Source: Solimonas sp041659605 (lineage in GTDB: Bacteria > Pseudomonadota > Gammaproteobacteria > Nevskiales > Nevskiaceae). Taken from it: 64,000 nt of DNA. The translations under genes and the position numbers were made by a program. The stretch's first letter is position 1, and each line of letters opens with the position of its first letter. The notes below the pieces were generated by a model. It ran no database searches and was not told where the DNA came from. It was given only the letters and a program-made list of their open reading frames with translations. Below, piece after piece: positions 54,464-63,091 of this stretch. The DNA lies in contig JBAZXW010000015.1 in the NCBI GenBank assembly GCA_041659605.1, positions 35,681-99,680 of the forward strand, written 5' to 3'.

Positions 54464-55104
54464 TGGCGGGCGCTGTACAGGCTCATCGTGCCGAACACGG
54501 TACTGAATCGGCGCGTTTCCTGCACGTTTGCGAAGCCCGCGGTGCGCATCAGTTCGGGCAGTAGGCCGGCGACACTGTCGGCGGTGGTCGCGAAGCCATC
54601 GAGCAGCTGGATGCCGACAAACGCGGCGCGCATCAGCGGGTTCGCGGCCCTGCCCCAGTCGGCGATGTGCAGCTCGCCACCGGGCTTGAGCACCCGATGC
54701 GCTTCACGCAGCGCAGCGAGCTTGGTGCCGCGGTCGAGATGGTGGAAAAACAGGCTCGACAGCACGCGGTCGAAGGACGCGTCGGCGTAAGGCAGCCGGT
54801 CGGCAAGCCCTTCGTCGAGCGACAGGGAGGCGCCGACGACTTCCGCCTTGCGCCGCGCCTGCGCGAGCATCGCCGGATCGCCGTCAACGCCGGTGATTGC
54901 GAGCCCTGGCTCGCGCGCCAGCGCCATCAGCGCGAGCGTGCCGCTGCCGCATGCCAGATCGAGCACCTGCTGATTGGGCGCGAGTCGCGCCTGGGCGAGC
55001 AGTGCCGACTTGAATGTGCGCTCGCGCGTCGTCAGCGCGACCACCGGATCGTAGAGGCCGGTGAGCCAGCGATAGCCGAGAGCGGGGATGTAGTTCGTAC
55101 TCAT
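54460..55104 (-). CDS. class I SAM-dependent methyltransferase
   Basis: A 214-residue methyltransferase with the SAM-binding motif VLDLACGSGTLAL (about residues 49-61), acidic TGVDGDPAM, SFDRVLSSLFFHHL (motif IV) and LKPGGELHIADW (motif VI). The target is unknown; UbiE-like small-molecule enzymes are the nearest type. I preferred ATG 55104 (MSTNY) with a GGGAA ribosome site over one five codons upstream. It lies 11 bp after copA on the same strand and may be part of the cueR-copA transcript. Confidence 0.87.
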   Translation of the reverse strand: MSTNYIPALGYRWLTGLYDPVVALTTRERTFKSALLAQARLAPNQQVLDLACGSGTLALMALAREPGLAITGVDGDPAMLAQARRKAEVVGASLSLDEGLADRLPYADASFDRVLSSLFFHHLDRGTKLAALREAHRVLKPGGELHIADWGRAANPLMRAAFVGIQLLDGFATTADSVAGLLPELMRTAGFANVQETRRFSTVFGTMSLYSARQ

Positions 55105-55115
55105 CTGGATTCCCT

Positions 55116-57419
55116 TCACAGCTTGGCGCGACGCAGGCGCAGCGCGTTGCCGATCACCGACACCGACGAGAAGCTCATTGCCGCGCTGGCGATGATCGGC
55201 GACAGCAGCACGCCGAAGAACGGGTACAGCACGCCGGCCGCAACCGGCACGCCGAGCGCGTTGTAGACGAAGGCGAAGAACAGGTTCTGACGGATGTTGC
55301 GCATCGTGCGGCGTGACAGGCGCACGGCTTTCACGATGCCGCGCAGGTCGCCCTTGACCAGGGTGACGCCGGCCGACTCCATCGCCACGTCGGTGCCGGT
55401 GCCCATGGCGATGCCGACCTGCGCCAGCGCCAGCGCCGGCGCGTCGTTGACGCCGTCGCCGGCCATCGCGACGAAGCGGCCTTCGCCCTGCAGCTTCTTC
55501 ACGATCGCGGCCTTGTCTTGCGGCAGCACGTCGGCGACGACGTCGTCGAGCCCAAGGCGCGCACCGACGGCCTTGGCCGTGCGCGCATCGTCGCCGGTGA
55601 GCATGATCACGCGGATGCCCTCGGCCTTGAGCGCCTGCACCGCCTCCGGCGTCGTCTTCTTGATCGCGTCGGCGACGATGATCAGGCCGGCGAGCCGGTC
55701 GTCGACGATCGCGTAGACCGCGGTCGCGCCCTGCGCGCGCTCGGCGTCCGCAGCCGCTGCGAGCGTGCCGGCGTCGAGCTTCCGCTCCTGGAGCAGCCGC
55801 AGATTCCCGACCATCACGCGTCGTCCGTCGACCGTGCCCCAGACGCCGCGGCCGGGATCGGAGCCGAAATCGGCGACCGGCGGCAGCGCGAGGCCACGCG
55901 CTTTTGCGCCATCGACGATCGAGCGCGCGAGCGGATGTTCGCTGCTCGATTCGACCGCCGACGCAAGCAGCAACACCGTGGCCTCGTCGAAGCCCTCGGC
56001 AGGAACCACTCGCTGCAGCGACGGCTTGCCTTCGGTCAGCGTGCCGGTCTTGTCGACAACGATCGTGTCGACCTTCTCCAGCGTTTCCAGCGCGGCGGCG
56101 TCGCGGATCAGCACGCCTTCCTGCGCGCCGCGGCCGACGCCGACCATGATCGACATCGGCGTCGCCAGGCCGAGCGCACAGGGGCAGGCGATGATCAGCA
56201 CCGAGACCGCGACCACCAGCGCATGCGCCAGCGCCGGGGGTGGGCCGACCAGTGCCCAGACCAGTGCCGCGATCATCGCGCTGACGACGACGGCCGGCAC
56301 GAACCAGGCCGAGACGACGTCGGCGAGCCGCTGGATCGGCGCGCGCGAACGCTGCGCCTCGGCGACCATGTGCACGATCTGCGACAGCAGCGTTTCGGCG
56401 CCGACATGTTCAGCGACCATCACGAGGCTGCCGGTGCCGTTGACGGTGCCGGCGCTGAGCGGCGCATCGCCTTGTTTGCGCACCGGGTCGGGTTCGCCGG
56501 TCAGCATCGATTCGTCGACATGGCTGCTGCCGTCGATGACGCGGCCGTCGACCGGAATCTTCTCGCCGGGGCGCACGCGCAGCTTGTCGCCGGACTGGAC
56601 CTGTTCGATGTCGACGTCGGCCTCGACGCCGGCGTCGTTGACGCGGTGTGCGACGCGTGGCGCCAACTGCAGCAGCGCCTTGATCGCGCTCGACGTCTGC
56701 GAGCGCGCGCGCAGTTCCAGCACCTGGCCGAGCAGCACCAGCGTGACGATCACTGCAGCGGCTTCGAAGTACAGCGGAGCACGGCCGTGCTCGAGAAACG
56801 CCGCCGGCAGCCATTGCGGCAGCAGCAGCCCGGCGACGCTGAACAGCCAGGCGGCGCCCGTACCGAGGGCGATCAGCGTGAACATGTTGAGGTGACGGCT
56901 GATCACCGACTGCCAGCCGCGCACGAAGAACGGCCAGCCGGCCCACAGCACGACCGGCGTCGCCAGCAGCAGTTGCGCCCAGCCGTTCCAGGCACCGTGC
57001 ACGGGCAAGCCCAGCATCGGCCCCATCGCCAGCAGCAGCGTCAGCGCCGACAGCGGCACGCCGATCCAGAAGCGCCGCGTCATGTCGCGCAGCTCGCTAT
57101 CGTCGCTCTCGGCGGTCGGGTTCAGTGGTTCCAGCGCCATGCCGCAGATCGGGCAGCTGCCCGGATGATCCTGGCGGATTTCCGGATGCATCGGGCAGGT
57201 CCAGATCGCGGCCGGCGCGGGCTTGGCGGCGGGCACTGCCTGTGCCGAAGGTGTCGCCGCCGCATGGCCACAGCAGGACGAGGCCGGCTGCGCTGGCTCC
57301 GGGCGATGCGCGCCGCAGTGGTGCTCTCCGGCGGCGTTCTTGTGGTCGGCGCCGCAGGCGTGTTCGGCTGGGGTTTTTCCGTGATGCGCGCCGCACGTGT
57401 GCTCGTTGTGCTTTGTCAT
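55116..57419 (-). CDS. copA: Cu+-exporting P-type ATPase with Cys/His-rich N-terminus
   Basis: P1B-type ATPase expelling Cu+ or Ag+. The 767-residue protein has an unusual N-terminus (1-55) with repeated CGAHHG, CGADH, HHCGAH and SSCCGH motifs, a heavy-metal-binding domain (72-98, CPMHPE...CPICGM), eight membrane helices, TGEP (307-310), the CPC motif (412-414), DKTGT (456-460), SEHPLA and GDGVNDAPA. YN in the seventh and MSFSS...N in the eighth helix fit the Cu+ group. The usual CxxC HMA domain is missing. It overlaps cueR by 4 bp, so translation is coupled. Confidence 0.93.
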   Translation of the reverse strand: MTKHNEHTCGAHHGKTPAEHACGADHKNAAGEHHCGAHRPEPAQPASSCCGHAAATPSAQAVPAAKPAPAAIWTCPMHPEIRQDHPGSCPICGMALEPLNPTAESDDSELRDMTRRFWIGVPLSALTLLLAMGPMLGLPVHGAWNGWAQLLLATPVVLWAGWPFFVRGWQSVISRHLNMFTLIALGTGAAWLFSVAGLLLPQWLPAAFLEHGRAPLYFEAAAVIVTLVLLGQVLELRARSQTSSAIKALLQLAPRVAHRVNDAGVEADVDIEQVQSGDKLRVRPGEKIPVDGRVIDGSSHVDESMLTGEPDPVRKQGDAPLSAGTVNGTGSLVMVAEHVGAETLLSQIVHMVAEAQRSRAPIQRLADVVSAWFVPAVVVSAMIAALVWALVGPPPALAHALVVAVSVLIIACPCALGLATPMSIMVGVGRGAQEGVLIRDAAALETLEKVDTIVVDKTGTLTEGKPSLQRVVPAEGFDEATVLLLASAVESSSEHPLARSIVDGAKARGLALPPVADFGSDPGRGVWGTVDGRRVMVGNLRLLQERKLDAGTLAAAADAERAQGATAVYAIVDDRLAGLIIVADAIKKTTPEAVQALKAEGIRVIMLTGDDARTAKAVGARLGLDDVVADVLPQDKAAIVKKLQGEGRFVAMAGDGVNDAPALALAQVGIAMGTGTDVAMESAGVTLVKGDLRGIVKAVRLSRRTMRNIRQNLFFAFVYNALGVPVAAGVLYPFFGVLLSPIIASAAMSFSSVSVIGNALRLRRAKL

Positions 57420-57826
57420 TGCAGGTTCTCGCCGTTGAGCGCCGACAGGATCGGGCAGGCGCTGGCTTCGCCGTGGCCGGGGCAGGCTTCGGTGAGCTGA
57501 CGCAGTCCGTCGCGCATGCGTTCGAGTTCGCGCAGCTTGCTCTCGACGTCCGCGAGCCGGCTCTGTGCCAGCCGCTTCACCGCCTTGACGTCGTTGCGGC
57601 GGTCGGACAGTTCCAGCAGGCCGGCGATTTCGTCCAGCGAGAAGCCGAGCGCCTTGGCGCGGCGGATGAAGCGCAAACGATCGACCGCCTGGAGCGGATA
57701 TTCGCGATAACCGGACGGCCGCCGCGGCGGCTCCGGCAGCAGGCCGGCGCGTTCGTAGTAGCGCACCGTGTCGATGCCGACGCCGGCGCGTGCGGCCAGC
57801 TGGCTGACTTTGAGGCGGGTGGGCAT
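57416..57826 (-). CDS. cueR: CueR/HmrR-like MerR-family copper regulator
   Basis: A 136-residue MerR-family activator: winged helix-turn-helix (KVSQLAARAGVGIDTVRYYERAGLL), dimer helix, and a metal loop with Cys115 and Cys124 in CPGHGEASACPI, close to the CueR CPGxxxxxCPI pattern. No cysteine is seen at the ZntR Cys79-equivalent place, which fits a monovalent metal. Its promoter at 57858..57888 has the 19-bp spacer and central palindrome of MerR-controlled genes. It should therefore control itself and copA. Confidence 0.9.
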   Translation of the reverse strand: MPTRLKVSQLAARAGVGIDTVRYYERAGLLPEPPRRPSGYREYPLQAVDRLRFIRRAKALGFSLDEIAGLLELSDRRNDVKAVKRLAQSRLADVESKLRELERMRDGLRQLTEACPGHGEASACPILSALNGENLQ

Positions 57827-57857
57827 GTGCAGACTCCGCAATAGGGCTTGCGGAGCA

Positions 57858-57888
57858 TGCTAAACCCTGGACCAAGGTCCAGAGTCAA
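57858..57888 (-). promoter_or_regulatory. MerR-type promoter/operator of cueR-copA
   Basis: Read on the minus strand: -35 TTGACT (57888-57883), 19-bp spacer, -10 TTAGCA (57863-57858). The spacer and -35 edge hold a palindrome, ACTCTGGACC TT GGTCCAGGGT (57885-57864, one mismatch pair). A 19-bp spacer with a centred palindrome is the mark of MerR-family activation by DNA untwisting. The cueR ATG is 32 bp downstream. Confidence 0.85.
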
Positions 57889-57910
57889 GCCTTGTCTGGG
57901 CGCGCGGCTC

Positions 57911-58135
57911 TCAGCCGACCTTGAGCCAGGACTGGGCGCGGGCCAGGAGATCGCGGAACAGGGCCGCCGAGGGATGCGTGGATGCCGCCTCGGCGCGCAG
58001 CTCGTCCCAGCCGAGGCCGATCGAGCCGCCGTCCGGAGCGAACAGCCAGACGCCGCGCTGATCGACGTCAACGAGCGCCAGTTCGTCCGCCGGCGAATGA
58101 TGCTCGGGTGTGTGTACGACAGTCTCCGGATCCAT
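57911..58135 (-). CDS. hypothetical protein
   Basis: A 74-residue soluble protein, not recognised. It starts MDPETVVHTPEHHSPADELA, has an acidic beta-rich centre (LALVDVDQRGVWLFAPDGG) and a helical end (LFRDLLARAQSWLKVG). An AAGGGGC ribosome site precedes ATG 58135. It lies just upstream of the cueR promoter on the same strand; a copper role is possible only by position. Confidence 0.6.
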   Translation of the reverse strand: MDPETVVHTPEHHSPADELALVDVDQRGVWLFAPDGGSIGLGWDELRAEAASTHPSAALFRDLLARAQSWLKVG

Positions 58136-58222
58136 GGTCTGCCCCTTCGGTTGCGCTATTCATAGCGTCGCGCAGGGGTGGAGCGGGAGAGTGCGCGCGC
58201 CGAGCGGCAGCGCCGCGACGGA

Positions 58223-58795
58223 TCAGCGGGCGATCTGGCGATGCCTTGGACAATCGACGAGGTGGTCGTTCACCACGCCCATCGCCTGCAGGTAGGAGTA
58301 GATGATGGTCGAGCCGACGAACTTGAAGCCGCGCTTGAGCAGGTCCTTGCTGAGCCGGTCCGACAGCTCGGTCTTCGCCGGCACGTCCTTCATCGAGCGG
58401 AAGCGGTTGACGACCGGCTGGCCGTCAACGTGGCCCCACAGATAGTCGGCGAAGCGGCCGAACTCGTCCTGCACCTCCAGGAACGCGCGCGCATTCGTGC
58501 GCGCTGACCAGATCTTCAGCCGGTTGCGGACAATGCCCGGGTCGAGCATCAGCTTCTCCAGCTTCGCGTCGGTATAGCGCGCGACCTTGCCCGGGTCGAA
58601 GTCGGCGAACGCGCGCCGGTAGCCATCGCGCTTCTCCAGAATCGTCCGCCACGACAGCCCCGCCTGCGCGCCTTCCAGGACCAGGAACTCGAACAGCACG
58701 CGATCGTCGCGCTGCGGCACGCCCCATTCGAAGTCGTGATAGGCGCGGTATTCGGGGGTGGAGGCGGACCAGGGGCAGCGTTCGAGCGTGGGCAT
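58223..58795 (-). CDS. tag: DNA-3-methyladenine glycosylase I
   Basis: Base-excision repair enzyme that removes 3-methyladenine from DNA. The 190-residue protein has the Tag zinc ligands (Cys7, His20 and the C-terminal HLVDCPRH pair), YHDFEWGVP, the GLSWRTILEKRDGYRRAF helix-hairpin-helix region and FVGSTIIYSYLQAMG. ATG 58795 (MPTLERCPW) gives the normal N-terminus. Confidence 0.96.
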   Translation of the reverse strand: MPTLERCPWSASTPEYRAYHDFEWGVPQRDDRVLFEFLVLEGAQAGLSWRTILEKRDGYRRAFADFDPGKVARYTDAKLEKLMLDPGIVRNRLKIWSARTNARAFLEVQDEFGRFADYLWGHVDGQPVVNRFRSMKDVPAKTELSDRLSKDLLKRGFKFVGSTIIYSYLQAMGVVNDHLVDCPRHRQIAR

Positions 58796-58826
58796 GGTGG
58801 TTCTTCGACGTTGTGGGTTCGGCGAG

Positions 58827-58922
58827 GACCCCTCACCCCGGCTCTCTCCCCTCAGGAGGGGAGAGGAAGAAAAGAACAATTCCCTCTCCCCTTTCAAGGG
58901 GAGAGGGCTAGGGTGAGGGGTC
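58827..58922 (+). repeat. DUF559-flanking double-hairpin repeat, left copy
   Basis: A 96-bp unit with outer inverted ends GACCCCTCACCC and GGGTGAGGGGTC and two inner hairpins: CTCTCCCCTC/GAGGGGAGAG (58844-58865) and CCCTCTCCCCTT/AAGGGGAGAGGG (58882-58907). Its right end contains the stop codon and last codons of the DUF559 gene. The same unit, in the same orientation, lies at 59299..59413. Confidence 0.9.
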
Positions 58923-59282
58923 GCTGTTCGGAGTGTCGGCGAGCAACGCGAGCCGTATCGCCTCCAGCACCGCCTCCGTCTCCCGCAGCACCTGATCGTT
59001 CCAGAATCTCAGCACACGGAATCCCTGTTTCTCAAGCGCCTTCGTCCGGACTTCATCCGCCGCCGAGCGCTCGACGTGCTGCCCGCCATCCAGCTCGACG
59101 ATCAGCGCGCGTTCGACGCAGGCGAAGTCGGCGACGTACGGACCGATCGGAAGCTGGCGGCGGAACTTGTGGCCGAGGAGCTGGCGGTTGCGCAGGGTGT
59201 GCCAGAGGTGGGACTCGGCGTCGGTTTGGGTGGTGCGCAGGCGTTGGGCGACGGGGGTGAGCGGTGATCTTTGCCTTGGCAT
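58908..59282 (-). CDS. DUF559 Vsr/PD-(D/E)XK-like endonuclease
   Basis: A 124-residue predicted nuclease of the DUF559 family, related to Vsr mismatch endonucleases. The core is GPYVADFACVERALIVELDGGQH, giving candidate metal residues Asp52, Glu63, Asp65 and His69, then Arg80 and GFRVLRFWNDQVL (90s). The N-terminus (LRTTQTDAESHLWHTLRNRQLLGHKFRRQ) is the usual family start. The last residues SDPSP and the stop codon are encoded by the left repeat; the ATG is 16 bp from the right repeat. The gene is thus framed exactly by the two repeat copies. Biological role unknown. Confidence 0.9.
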   Translation of the reverse strand: MPRQRSPLTPVAQRLRTTQTDAESHLWHTLRNRQLLGHKFRRQLPIGPYVADFACVERALIVELDGGQHVERSAADEVRTKALEKQGFRVLRFWNDQVLRETEAVLEAIRLALLADTPNSDPSP

Positions 59283-59298
59283 TGGTGATTTCCGCGCG

Positions 59299-59413
59299 GA
59301 CCCCTCACCCCGGCCCTCTCCCCTCGGGGAGGGGAGAGGGAGAACATCGCTCGAACTCTTCTCGTTCCAGTCCCCTCTCCCCTTTCAAGGGGAGAGGGTT
59401 AGGGTGAGGGGTC
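59299..59413 (+). repeat. DUF559-flanking double-hairpin repeat, right copy
   Basis: Second copy, 115 bp: same outer ends (59299-59310 and 59402-59413), hairpin 1 CCCTCTCCCCTC/GAGGGGAGAGGG (59314-59340) and hairpin 2 identical to the left copy (59373-59398). The gap between hairpins is 32 bp against 16 in the left copy. It lies upstream of the DUF559 start and 20 bp past the pyrC stop. Confidence 0.9.
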
Positions 59414-59433
59414 GCCCGCAGCATGGCGCGCCC

Positions 59434-60756
59434 TCACCCAAACCTCACCCTCTGCCCCCGCGGCTGCTGCGCCACTGCGCCGTTCTCGTAGGCCAGTTCA
59501 CCGTTGACCCAGGTCGCGACCACGCGTGCGGGCAGGGTGCGGCCTTCGAGCGGCGACCAACCGCACTTGTAGAGCACGTTGGACTTGTGAACCTGGGTTT
59601 CGCCGTGCGGGTCGACCAGCACGAGGTCGGCCCAGTAGCCCTCGCGCACGTAGCCGCGGTCCTTGACGCCGAAGCGGTCGGCGGGGGCGTGGCAGGCCTT
59701 GTGGACGACGGTGCGCAGGTTCAGCTCGCCGCGCTTGACCAGCTCGATCAGCATCAGCAGCGAGTGCTGCACCAGCGGCAGGCCGGACGGTGCCTTGAAA
59801 TAGGTCTGCGCCTTCTCTTCGGCCGTATGCGGCGCGTGGTCGGTGGCGATGATGTCGATGCGTTCCTGCATCACCGCATGCACCAGGGCCTTGCGGTCCT
59901 CCGGCGTCTTGATCGCCGGATTGCACTTGATCAGGTTGCCGAGCGCCGCATAGTCGCGCGCGTCCATCGCCAGGTGGTGCACGCAGGCCTCGACGGTGAT
60001 CGCCTTCTTCGCCATCGGCCCGGCTGTGAAGAACTCCAGCTCGCGCGCGGTGGTCAGGTGCAGCACGTGCAGCTGCGTGCCGTGCTTCTTGGCGAGGCCC
60101 ACGGCCAGCTCGGTCGACTTGTAGCAGGCCTCGGCCGAGCGGATGTTCGGGTGCTCCCACGGCGGGACGGTCTCGCCGTACTTCGCCAGTGCGGCCTCCT
60201 CGTTGACCTTGATCGTCGGCGTGTCCTCGCAGTGCGTCACGACAATCAGCGGCGAGCGCGAGAAGATCGCTTCGAGCACCTTGGGGTCGTCGACCAGCAT
60301 GTTGCCGGTCGAAGCGCCCATGAACACCTTGAGCGCGCAGGCCTCGTCCTTCTTCAACGCCTCGATCTCGGCGAGGTTGTCGTTGGCGGCGCCGAAGTAG
60401 AACGCGTAGTTGGCGAAGCTGCGCCCCTGCGCGGCGGCGTATTTCTCGGCGAGCAGCTGGCGTGTCGTGATTGCCGGCTTGTTGTTGGGCATGTCGAAGT
60501 AACTGGTCACGCCGCCGGCGACCGCCGCGCGCGACTCGCTGTACAGGTCGCCCTTGTGGGTCAGGCCCGGCTCGCGGAAGTGCACCTGGTCGTCGATCAG
60601 GCCAGGCAGCAGCCACTGGCCCTTGGCGTCGTGGACCACGGTGCCGGCCGGGACCGGGATCTGTTTGGCGATCTTCTCGATGCGGCCGTTCTTGACCAGC
60701 ACGTCGGCAGCGACTTCGTGTTCTTCGTTGATGATGTGGGCGTTGGTGATCAGCAT
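59434..60756 (-). CDS. pyrC: dihydroorotase (type I amidohydrolase)
   Basis: Closes carbamoyl-aspartate to dihydroorotate in pyrimidine synthesis. The 440-residue protein has the metal motif DQVHFREPG, a lysine in CALKVFMGAST that would be carboxylated to bridge two zincs, later histidines in VTHCED and LHVLHL, and ATDHAPH with the catalytic Asp. The long type I form is distinct from E. coli PyrC; an allantoinase or hydantoinase is the alternative, less likely with these motifs. It is divergent from the molybdopterin oxidoreductase. Confidence 0.88.
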   Translation of the reverse strand: MLITNAHIINEEHEVAADVLVKNGRIEKIAKQIPVPAGTVVHDAKGQWLLPGLIDDQVHFREPGLTHKGDLYSESRAAVAGGVTSYFDMPNNKPAITTRQLLAEKYAAAQGRSFANYAFYFGAANDNLAEIEALKKDEACALKVFMGASTGNMLVDDPKVLEAIFSRSPLIVVTHCEDTPTIKVNEEAALAKYGETVPPWEHPNIRSAEACYKSTELAVGLAKKHGTQLHVLHLTTARELEFFTAGPMAKKAITVEACVHHLAMDARDYAALGNLIKCNPAIKTPEDRKALVHAVMQERIDIIATDHAPHTAEEKAQTYFKAPSGLPLVQHSLLMLIELVKRGELNLRTVVHKACHAPADRFGVKDRGYVREGYWADLVLVDPHGETQVHKSNVLYKCGWSPLEGRTLPARVVATWVNGELAYENGAVAQQPRGQRVRFG

Positions 60757-60855
60757 GGGGAACTCCAGGGGCCGACAATGACCTCCATGGTAATGGGTTT
60801 GCGCACCTTGCCGGCGCTATGATCCCGATGGAGCTACGAATATCGGGGCGAGACC

Positions 60856-63051
60856 ATGAACGAGCAGACCCACTACGGCGCCTGCAATCTGTGCGAGGCG
60901 ATCTGCGGCCTGGAGTTCAAGGTCCGCGACGGCAAGATCGTGTCGATCAAGGGCGACGCGGCCGACCCCTTGTCGCGCGGCCACATCTGCCCCAAGGCAG
61001 TCGCGCTGCAGGACATCCACGAAGACCCCGACCGCCTGCGCAAGCCGCAGAAGCGCGTCGGCGATTCATGGATGGAAGTGAGCTGGGAGGAGGCGTTCGA
61101 CGACATCGCCGACCGCCTTGCCGCGATCCACAAGGCGCACGGCGCCAACAGCATCGCCGCCTACCAGGGCAACCCCAGCGTGCACAACTGGGGCAACCTG
61201 ACGCACAGCAACGCGTTCCTGAGCCCGCTGAAGACGCGCAGCCGCTATTCCGCGACATCGGTCGACCAGCTGCCGCACCAGCTCGTTGCCTACTGGCTGT
61301 ACGGGCACCAGCTCGCGATCTCGGTGCCGGACATCGACCGCAGCCGCTACATCCTGATGCTCGGCGCCAACCCGATGGCCTCCAACGGCAGCCTGTGGAC
61401 CGTGCCGGACTTCCGCCAGCGCCTGAAGGACCTGCAGGCGCGCGGCGGCAAGCTGGTGCTGATCGATCCGCGCCGGACCGAAACCGCGGAAGTCGCCGAC
61501 GAACACCACTTCATCCGCCCGGGCACCGACGCCGCGCTGCTGCTCGCGCTGCTCAACACGATCTTCACCGAAAACCTTGCACAGCCGGGCCGGCTCGCAG
61601 AATTTACCGACGGTCTCGACGCCGTTGCCGCAGCGGTGCAGCCGTTCACGCCGGAGCGCGCGGCCGCCGTGATCGGCATCGACGCCGACACGATCCGCCG
61701 CATCGCCCGCGAGTTTGCCGCCGCAGGCGCCGCAGCCGCCTACGGCCGCATGGGCGTGTCAACGCAGGCGCACGGCACGCTGTGCCAGTGGGCGCTGGCG
61801 ATGCTCAACATCGTCACCGGCAATCTCGATCGCGAGGGCGGCATGATGTTTCCGCACCCGGCGATGGACCTGGTCAAGGGGCCGGGCTCGAAGCCGGGCC
61901 ACTACGGCGCATGGAAGTCGCGCGTACGTGGCCTGCCGGAATTCGGCGGCGAACTGCCGGTCGCCGCGCTGGCCGAAGAGATCCTCACGCCGGGCGACGG
62001 CCAGGTGCGCGCGCTGATCACCATCGCCGGCAATCCCGTGCTGTCGACGCCCAACGGCCGCCAGCTCGAAGAGGCCCTGGGCAAACTCGACTTCATGGTC
62101 TCGTTCGACTACTACCGCAACGAAACCACGCGCTTCGCGCATTACATCCTGCCGCCGACCGGCGGACTCGAACACGACCACTACGACATCATCTTTCACC
62201 ACTTCGCAGTGCGGAACACGGCGCGCTACAGCCCGGCGATCTTCCCCAAGCCGCAGGGCGCGCTGCACGACTGGGAGATCTTCACGCAGCTCGGCCGGCG
62301 CCTGCGCGCGCGCCTGCAGCCGGATGCGAAGAAGCCGCTGCTGCAAAGGCTGACTTCGCGGATCAAGGACGAGATCATGCAGCGCATGCCGCCGCATCGC
62401 ATGCTCGATCTTGCGGTGCGCAATGGCATCTACGGCAAGAACTCCGCGCACAAGCTCACGCTCGCCAAGCTCAAGGCCGCACCGCACGGCATCGATCTGG
62501 GGCCGCTGCAAGTCGAGCTGCCCAAGCGCCTGTTCACCAAGGACAAGCGCATCCGCTGCCTCAACGACGACCTCGCCACCGAGATCGCGCGCTACGACCG
62601 CATCCTGTCCGAACAGCAAGCGCAGGCGCCGCGCGACGGCGAGCTCTGGCTGATCGGCCGCCGCCACGTGCGCAGCAACAACTCGTGGATGCACAACGCC
62701 CAGCGCCTGGTCAAAGGCAAGTCGCGCCACCAGCTCTTCATGCACCCGCATGACCTTGCGGCGCGCGGCTTGGCGGACGGCCAGGTGGTCCGCATCGGCT
62801 CGCGCGTCGGCAGCGTCGACGTCGAGGTGCAGTCGACCGAGGACATCATGCGCGGCGTCGTCTCGCTCCCGCACGGCTGGGGCCACGCCCGCCCTGGTGT
62901 GCAGCAACGCATTGCACGCGAACACGCGGGGCAGAGCGTCAACGACCTGACTGATGATCGTTATCTGGATCAGCTCTCGGGCAACGCCGCGCTCAATGGC
63001 GTCGCCGTGACCGTAGAGGCGATCCAGCAGGCGGCGGAGCGAGCCGCATGA
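60856..63051 (+). CDS. molybdopterin-dependent oxidoreductase (formate dehydrogenase-like)
   Basis: A 731-residue cytoplasmic enzyme of the DMSO reductase family. It has a [4Fe-4S] site at Cys10, Cys13, Cys17 and Cys45, the central molybdopterin domains with LGANPMASNGS, IDPRRTETAEVADEHHFIRPGTDAALLLAL and the C-terminal molydopterin-binding domain (LIGRRHVRSNNSWMHN...). In the region where formate dehydrogenases carry Cys or Sec (about 131-142) it reads YSATSVDQLPHQ, with no Cys or Sec, so the metal ligand and substrate are uncertain. No Tat signal and no partner subunit gene is present. Confidence 0.82.
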   Translation: MNEQTHYGACNLCEAICGLEFKVRDGKIVSIKGDAADPLSRGHICPKAVALQDIHEDPDRLRKPQKRVGDSWMEVSWEEAFDDIADRLAAIHKAHGANSIAAYQGNPSVHNWGNLTHSNAFLSPLKTRSRYSATSVDQLPHQLVAYWLYGHQLAISVPDIDRSRYILMLGANPMASNGSLWTVPDFRQRLKDLQARGGKLVLIDPRRTETAEVADEHHFIRPGTDAALLLALLNTIFTENLAQPGRLAEFTDGLDAVAAAVQPFTPERAAAVIGIDADTIRRIAREFAAAGAAAAYGRMGVSTQAHGTLCQWALAMLNIVTGNLDREGGMMFPHPAMDLVKGPGSKPGHYGAWKSRVRGLPEFGGELPVAALAEEILTPGDGQVRALITIAGNPVLSTPNGRQLEEALGKLDFMVSFDYYRNETTRFAHYILPPTGGLEHDHYDIIFHHFAVRNTARYSPAIFPKPQGALHDWEIFTQLGRRLRARLQPDAKKPLLQRLTSRIKDEIMQRMPPHRMLDLAVRNGIYGKNSAHKLTLAKLKAAPHGIDLGPLQVELPKRLFTKDKRIRCLNDDLATEIARYDRILSEQQAQAPRDGELWLIGRRHVRSNNSWMHNAQRLVKGKSRHQLFMHPHDLAARGLADGQVVRIGSRVGSVDVEVQSTEDIMRGVVSLPHGWGHARPGVQQRIAREHAGQSVNDLTDDRYLDQLSGNAALNGVAVTVEAIQQAAERAA

Positions 63052-63091
63052 GCGTGACGGCCGTGGATGCCGCCGCAACGCGTTGAACGAT

